A DNA stretch of 64,000 nt from Gelatoporia subvermispora B. Lineage: Eukaryota > Basidiomycota > Agaricomycetes > Polyporales > Gelatoporiaceae. A model generated the notes under the pieces. The model was not told the origin of the DNA. It saw only the letters and a program-made list of their open reading frames with translations, and did not search any database. The translations under genes and the position numbers were made by a program. Of this stretch, positions 59,961-64,000 are shown piece after piece (the first letter of the stretch is position 1; each line of letters opens with the position of its first letter). The stretch is from positions 1,998,996 through 2,062,995 of the forward strand of contig KB445794.1 in the NCBI GenBank assembly GCA_000320605.2, written 5' to 3'.

Positions 59961-61231
59961 ATGAGCACAATCCAAGGTGCGACGCTCCAAACGGAGGGCA
60001 CACTTGTATATATCCTGTCTTCGGCTTGGAGAATACTAAATGAACTACCTCATGAGATCAGCGCCTCGAGATACAGCCTGAGCCAGGAATTTCTCCCCCC
60101 GGAGCATGGCACGGAAATGATATTCACACCAGCGTCGACTTTGGCATCTACACAGCAAGGAGACACTCGACAGCAGGGCCCATTTGCCAAATTTTTGCCT
60201 GTTCTCCCTGTAGTCCAGCAGCGTGCCAATCAAGTTTACCTCTCTTCGAAACTTGACGAACGAGTCTCAGGTAATAGTATTGCACACTGTATACAATTCT
60301 GTGCTAGTCGTCTTCAATCATTGTGAAAGGGACATACGCTATCGATCCTACAATCACTTCAAGAACTTTGACATCGTTCAACCCCAAAAGCCCTCAGTGG
60401 GAAGCCTGGCAGACCCATCGAAAGCACTTCAAGCGTGCATTTGGGTCGGATCAGATTGCTACGCCGGGTGCCGATCAAGCTCGCTTGGGAGAGCCGACAC
60501 TACTAGGACTGAACGCGGCTTTCATCACGCAACATGGCGAAATCATACTGGACTTATCCGTTGTCGGTACCACCTCTGACAGGCAGCGGGTTGTGCCGAA
60601 AACCGAGAAAATACAGGCACACATATCGGTCTCGTCTAGATTCGGCGCCGTCAAGATGAACCTGGTATGCCAACTTTAGGCAATGCGCTGATATTCGTGC
60701 TGATAGGTCTTTGGTGCGTAGTTCGACGTCCATACCCACCGATGCGTCAACCTGGACATCCACGCCCCACATGATGGGATCATTGTCTTCCTCCCACAGA
60801 CGTTCGACGGGCCTATTGCCTTCCACACGCGCCGTGGTCGTGAAGGCATCGACTTGCTCCCGGAGATGTCCAAACGCGCGTCCGTTGTACGCGTATCTGG
60901 CCGGGAGATGATCGTCGTCGTATCCAGTTCTGGACCACATCGTGAACTTCCGACAATGTCAAATAGTCAGCTTTATCTGCGGCCTGGAGATAACAGTGCG
61001 ATGATCGGCACAGTAGGAGGTATGATAACCGTCGGAATCGGCGGAATGGATCGCCTTTGGTCCCAGAAGAGCCCGAACCTGGGTTATATACGAAGACTAG
61101 GGGTGCGTATTGGGAACAGACTCAGCATGATCGTGCGGGCTCGGCCGAAAGGAGATGAAAGAAAAACCGATCGTAGCCACGAGGGCGAGCATACTTCCCC
61201 ACTAGAGGTCGTCAATCGAAGGTTGCGGTAA
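59961..61231 (+). CDS. DUF7330-like beta-repeat protein, copy 3 (intact)
   Basis: Third tandem member. It has three visible exons: one up to DERVSG, an intron from about 60270 (GTAATAG), then GTYAIDPTITSRTLTSFNPK, HRKHFKRAFGSDQIATPGAD, and NAAFITQHGEIILDLSVVGT. The donor GTATGCC near 60665 leads to the last exon: CVNLDIHAPHDGIIVFLPQT, FDGPIAFHTRRGREGIDLLP, EMSKRASVVRVSGREMIVVV. The domain order and splice phases agree with copy 1. The N-terminal region (STIQGATLQTEGTLVYILSS) does not resemble copy 1 and may hide an intron (GTATATCC near 60009). ATG at 59961 has a good GCCATGA context. It ends in a basic, charged tail. Confidence 0.65.
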
Positions 61232-61690
61232 AGGTCATTACGAATCTAGGGATAAAAACCGAGGTTCTATGCTGATGGCTGACGGCTGACGGATGGCCCG
61301 ACAGCAAGCGTTCATTTGCCGATAGTTTTTTGTGGTTGCCAAACTATCCCTAGGGTTAATACGACAGAATCGATAGCACTTGCATTGCCACAAACACTAT
61401 TCGAGTTGAACTACGACCCTATGTCTCGTGATTCAAATAAAGCTGGGAACTGCGTTGCCACGCTTTATCCATTGGTTACACCACACCTTACCCCCAAACG
61501 CGCTATAGATGAATCTATGACGTCAAGAACCGCACTATGGGACATGGAACCAGTGTCAGCGATTGTACGGAGGCTGTCCAATAGACTGATGACTATCGTT
61601 GGTAAAGTTTACTCGATTTCCGAATTCCAAAATGGCCAGCGGACCATCGCCTCTTCGGGCCAACCTGGGGGCCTGAGATCTGACTTGATC

Positions 61691-62500
61691 CTACTGACAC
61701 CCGGGAGATGGCTGAGAGCTTGTCCAGAGAATACTTCGGTCATCATCGCGCATTTCTGCAGGCCGTTTTAAGATGTCGTAAAATAGTATCCATATAAATG
61801 ACTCGATATCATGCTTGAACCCGTGACTGGGCGGCGACGACTTCTTGAACTTTATGGGCCAACCCACGGGTCCCAGGTGGAGTGCGAATTCCAGATCCGC
61901 CAAGGACCCTTCACCACCCGGCTCATGTGAGTCGCTATCCGCAAGGAGGATGTTCCCTGCGCTAATGTCAAGGTGTAAGATATGATTTTCACGTAAGAAC
62001 TCATGGCCTGTGTATCATTACTTGATAGCATGCGCAGCACGACGTGACAGGAACCTACCTGCTACAGGGAGCGAAATCCTTCCAACAGCCCTGAGTCGGA
62101 GCCATATTGGCGCAGGGGACATTCGAATGCGTCGATGAAGAGTCGTTGCAGTACAGCATGGTCCGCGTCGCGGCCAGCTGCGTCATCCGAGATGTCTTCG
62201 CCACGTATCCAAGCTGTACTTATCGCAAAATCTGATTGAGGTGCAATTTTTGTGGGATCTTCCTGCGCGGCGCTGAATATTCTTCATGATCTTCAATTAT
62301 CGTGGTTGAAGGAGATCGAAGACCTTCCACACAAGCGTCCCGCGACCTAGTGGCGATATCGAAAGCCAGACAGGAGATCCGGTAGTAATCCACCACTGTG
62401 TGTCGTAGGAGCCTTCTAACGAGATTGCGCACACGGGGCATCCTGTGTCAACCGAGTGGGAGTTAGATGGTACCTCTCGTGTGCCTCGGAATCCTCGAGT
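61691..62500 (-). pseudogene. FunK1-like fungal protein kinase remnant
   Basis: Parts of the FunK1 kinase domain read on the minus strand: SPLGRGTLVWKVFDLLQP (family 'GRGT' block), WIRGEDISDDAAGRDADHAV, RLFIDAFECPLRQYGSDSGL, then the catalytic-loop region HEFLRENHILHLDISAGNIL, LADLEFALHLG (a DFG-like position reading DLE), and HDIESFIWILFYDIL. The catalytic HxD and Asn are visible. No start codon or complete path is seen. The join before HEFLREN is out of phase for both possible donors, and the stretch between the GRGT block and WIRGEDI is interrupted by stops. It is likely broken, though I may have missed an exon. The same strand lies next to DUF7330 copy 3 in a convergent arrangement. Confidence 0.45.
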
Positions 62501-63254
62501 ATGCCTGCAGTCGGGTCATGATGCCGTAGCCAGCAGCTGTCATGCTTCTGGTCATCGAACGGCAGGCCACCTTGATGAACGTCGTGAAGTCATTCAGAAT
62601 GTAAAATACAGACGACAACTGAAGCACTGCACATAAAGAATGCCATAAATCCTATGGAGAAGATTTGGAATGGTCTAACCGCGAGATGGTAGCGCGCGTG
62701 TCCCGAAGTTGTGTGGAGTCTGGACGGAGTCTAGCGGGACCGGCCCGAATCGCCGCATGTCTGCTGCCGAGACGCCCTGAGCCCAAGTGGTGCAATACGC
62801 CCGGCACCTCACTGGCCTCAAGGACGTCCTGTGCCCTGAGGCGATGAGCCTCCCTCTAGAAGCGCATTAATACCACTGAGTTTCGGTTCATCAGCATCTC
62901 GGACACAATCTGCCTATGAGAACACCGGGCACCGTGACCCAATCTACTTGAAAGTTGAACGACGAGAACGCCTAAGACCGTGCCTCGCGTACTGGGAATC
63001 ACTGCATCATAACATACAAATTCACATGGTACACGTATAGAGTTCAATTGAATGACGGATGCCACGCCATGTCATGAGCCGTGACATGTACTGTATTCAA
63101 AGGTCCCCCTTCTTACCAGCGACGATCCTCCGTATCTGCACAGCCTCGTCAGGTATCGCCTCCGCACAAGTTCATATAGGAGACATAGATGGCTTATTAG
63201 TAGTTCCAAACCCCACTGTCTCATACAGAGTATTGCTCGACTTCATTTGCCCTC
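62501..63254. other. Gene-poor spacer
   Basis: About 750 bases with no supported gene. Frames of up to 70 codons, no motif. Confidence 0.35.
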
Positions 63255-63398
63255 ATGCCCATCCTCAATTCGGACGACGTGCTAGCTCATTCCATCATTG
63301 CACTCAAGGTCTTCAAGGAGGCATCAAGCGCCATAAGTGCCGTGCCTGCTTTGTCTGCCATTATAGGCGTTGTTCTCGGGATTATAGAGGCAGCCGAG
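63255..63398 (+). CDS. First exon of a second MLKL-N-terminal-like gene, rest missing
   Basis: An exon of 48 codons: SDDVLAHSIIALKVFKEASS, AISAVPALSAIIGVVLGIIE, then AAE and a GTGAGC donor at 63399. It aligns without gaps over 42 residues with exon 1 of the MLKL-like gene at 48576 (13 identities by eye), and the exon ends at the same aligned residue. No second exon of the VK..EK..C type appears in the 600 bases that follow. Instead there is hairpin-rich sequence and an unrelated reading frame. The gene either has a long first intron, extends beyond the window, or was cut by an insertion. Confidence 0.5.
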
Positions 63399-63538
63399 GT
63401 GAGCAGCATTACTCACTGCGTTTGTGGGAATGTCTCGGGCGCACGCTACAGGCCCCGTACACACCGTATCGAGTGTATCAAGTCCCGTAGCGTCTGTAGA
63501 GGGCAGAGATACACGGATGAGACGCCCCATAGCCGTTA

Positions 63539-63558
63539 TAGCGTGGGACCCCACGCTA
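63539..63558. repeat. Perfect 9-bp inverted repeat (hairpin 1)
   Basis: TAGCGTGGG, two bases (AC), then CCCACGCTA. Confidence 0.8.
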
Positions 63559-63580
63559 CATCGAGTATCTGACCCGTGCT

Positions 63581-63598
63581 ACGCGCGCTACCGCGCGT
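63581..63598. repeat. Perfect 7-bp inverted repeat (hairpin 2)
   Basis: ACGCGCG, a CTAC loop, then CGCGCGT. Confidence 0.75.
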
Positions 63599-63631
63599 CT
63601 CGGACTCTGTAGCGCCGCCACCGCGACAGTG

Positions 63632-63654
63632 TGTCTCGTGCGCCACACGAGACA
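63632..63654. repeat. Perfect 9-bp inverted repeat (hairpin 3)
   Basis: TGTCTCGTG, five bases (CGCCA), then CACGAGACA. Confidence 0.8.
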
Positions 63655-63801
63655 TGCCCTACCAGCGGTCTCGTCCTCTGTATACATCTGCTACACGATG
63701 TCTAGTACTCTCGCTACGTCTCGTCTCGTGTTATCTGACGACGCTGTATATATCTCGTGTTGCCTTCCGTGCTCGCCCCCGGGTCCGGTGGCACCACCAC
63801 C

Positions 63802-64000
63802 ATGCCCAAGTACCAATTGCCTCCCCGCTTGCGTCGCAACAAAGTCTCGCGGAAACTGCCCGACCCCGACGGTCAATATGCGTCGGATTCTTCGGATCTA
63901 ACGCCAACCCCCCCACCTCGACCACCCCGCTCTAAGCCCATACACGAACGCAATCTTGGCGGGACTTGGCATATCGATCTCGCGCTGGACCGTGCCACAT
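63802..64000 (+). CDS. Start of a Pro/Arg-rich reading frame, cut by the window edge
   Basis: ATG at 63802 (context CACCATGC) opens a frame that runs without a stop to the window end: PKYQLPPRLRRNKVSRKLPD, then an acidic-Ser stretch, a Pro-rich stretch (PTPPPRPPRSKP), and NLGGTWHIDLALDRAT. The composition is clearly non-random, unlike the surrounding DNA. I recognise no family. The hairpin-rich leader just upstream makes the 5' part of a mobile element one possibility; an ordinary gene with a disordered N-terminus is another. Confidence 0.4.
   Translation, partial: MPKYQLPPRLRRNKVSRKLPDPDGQYASDSSDLTPTPPPRPPRSKPIHERNLGGTWHIDLALDRAT

Noticed and set aside
61316..61771. 151-codon plus-strand frame after DUF7330 copy 3
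   Set aside because: Partly antisense to the kinase remnant and without resemblance to the DUF7330 copies.

Overview
The window is a piece of a basidiomycete (Agaricomycetes-type) chromosome. Genes are split by many short introns of about 50-65 bp with GT..AG ends and a CTNAY-like branch site. Several families are typical of mushroom-forming fungi: a Flo8-like LisH regulator, a FunK1-type kinase, DUF7330-like proteins, and a protein starting with an MLKL-like helical domain. Gene ends were inferred by joining exons by eye, so inner splice sites are approximate unless stated.

The first 40 kb is a compact housekeeping region. In order it holds a CorA-type Mg2+ channel (+), pyridoxal kinase (-), a large tail-anchored protein with three START-like domains (+), a LisH/Gln-rich transcriptional regulator (+), two divergent single-pass membrane proteins (- and +), RNA polymerase III subunit Rpc25 (-) divergent from the mitochondrial pyrimidine nucleotide carrier Rim2 (+), Arp2 (-) divergent from a BRPF/Nto1-like chromatin reader (+), a secreted lytic-transglycosylase-like enzyme (-), a vezatin/myosin-binding-like membrane protein (-), and a small GNAT-like protein (+). 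Three divergent pairs share intergenic regions of about 0.25-0.5 kb.

From about 40.5 kb onward gene density falls. About 6 kb is gene-poor. It is followed by an MLKL-N-terminal-like gene (-), a stretch of decayed-looking coding segments, a tRNA-Ile(AAU) with a 14-nt intron, and an ADIP/Msd1-like coiled-coil gene (-). Next come three tandem DUF7330-like genes (+), the middle one broken, a FunK1-like kinase remnant (-), and a lone first exon of a second MLKL-like gene. A hairpin-rich leader and a new proline-rich reading frame that runs off the window follow that exon.

The most interesting part is this 46-64 kb accessory region. Two loci carry the same N-terminal helical domain and splice at the same residue, one of them through a GC-AG intron. 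They lie near a duplicating and decaying family of beta-repeat proteins. The MLKL-like domain suggests, by family inference only, a role in regulated cell death or self/non-self recognition.
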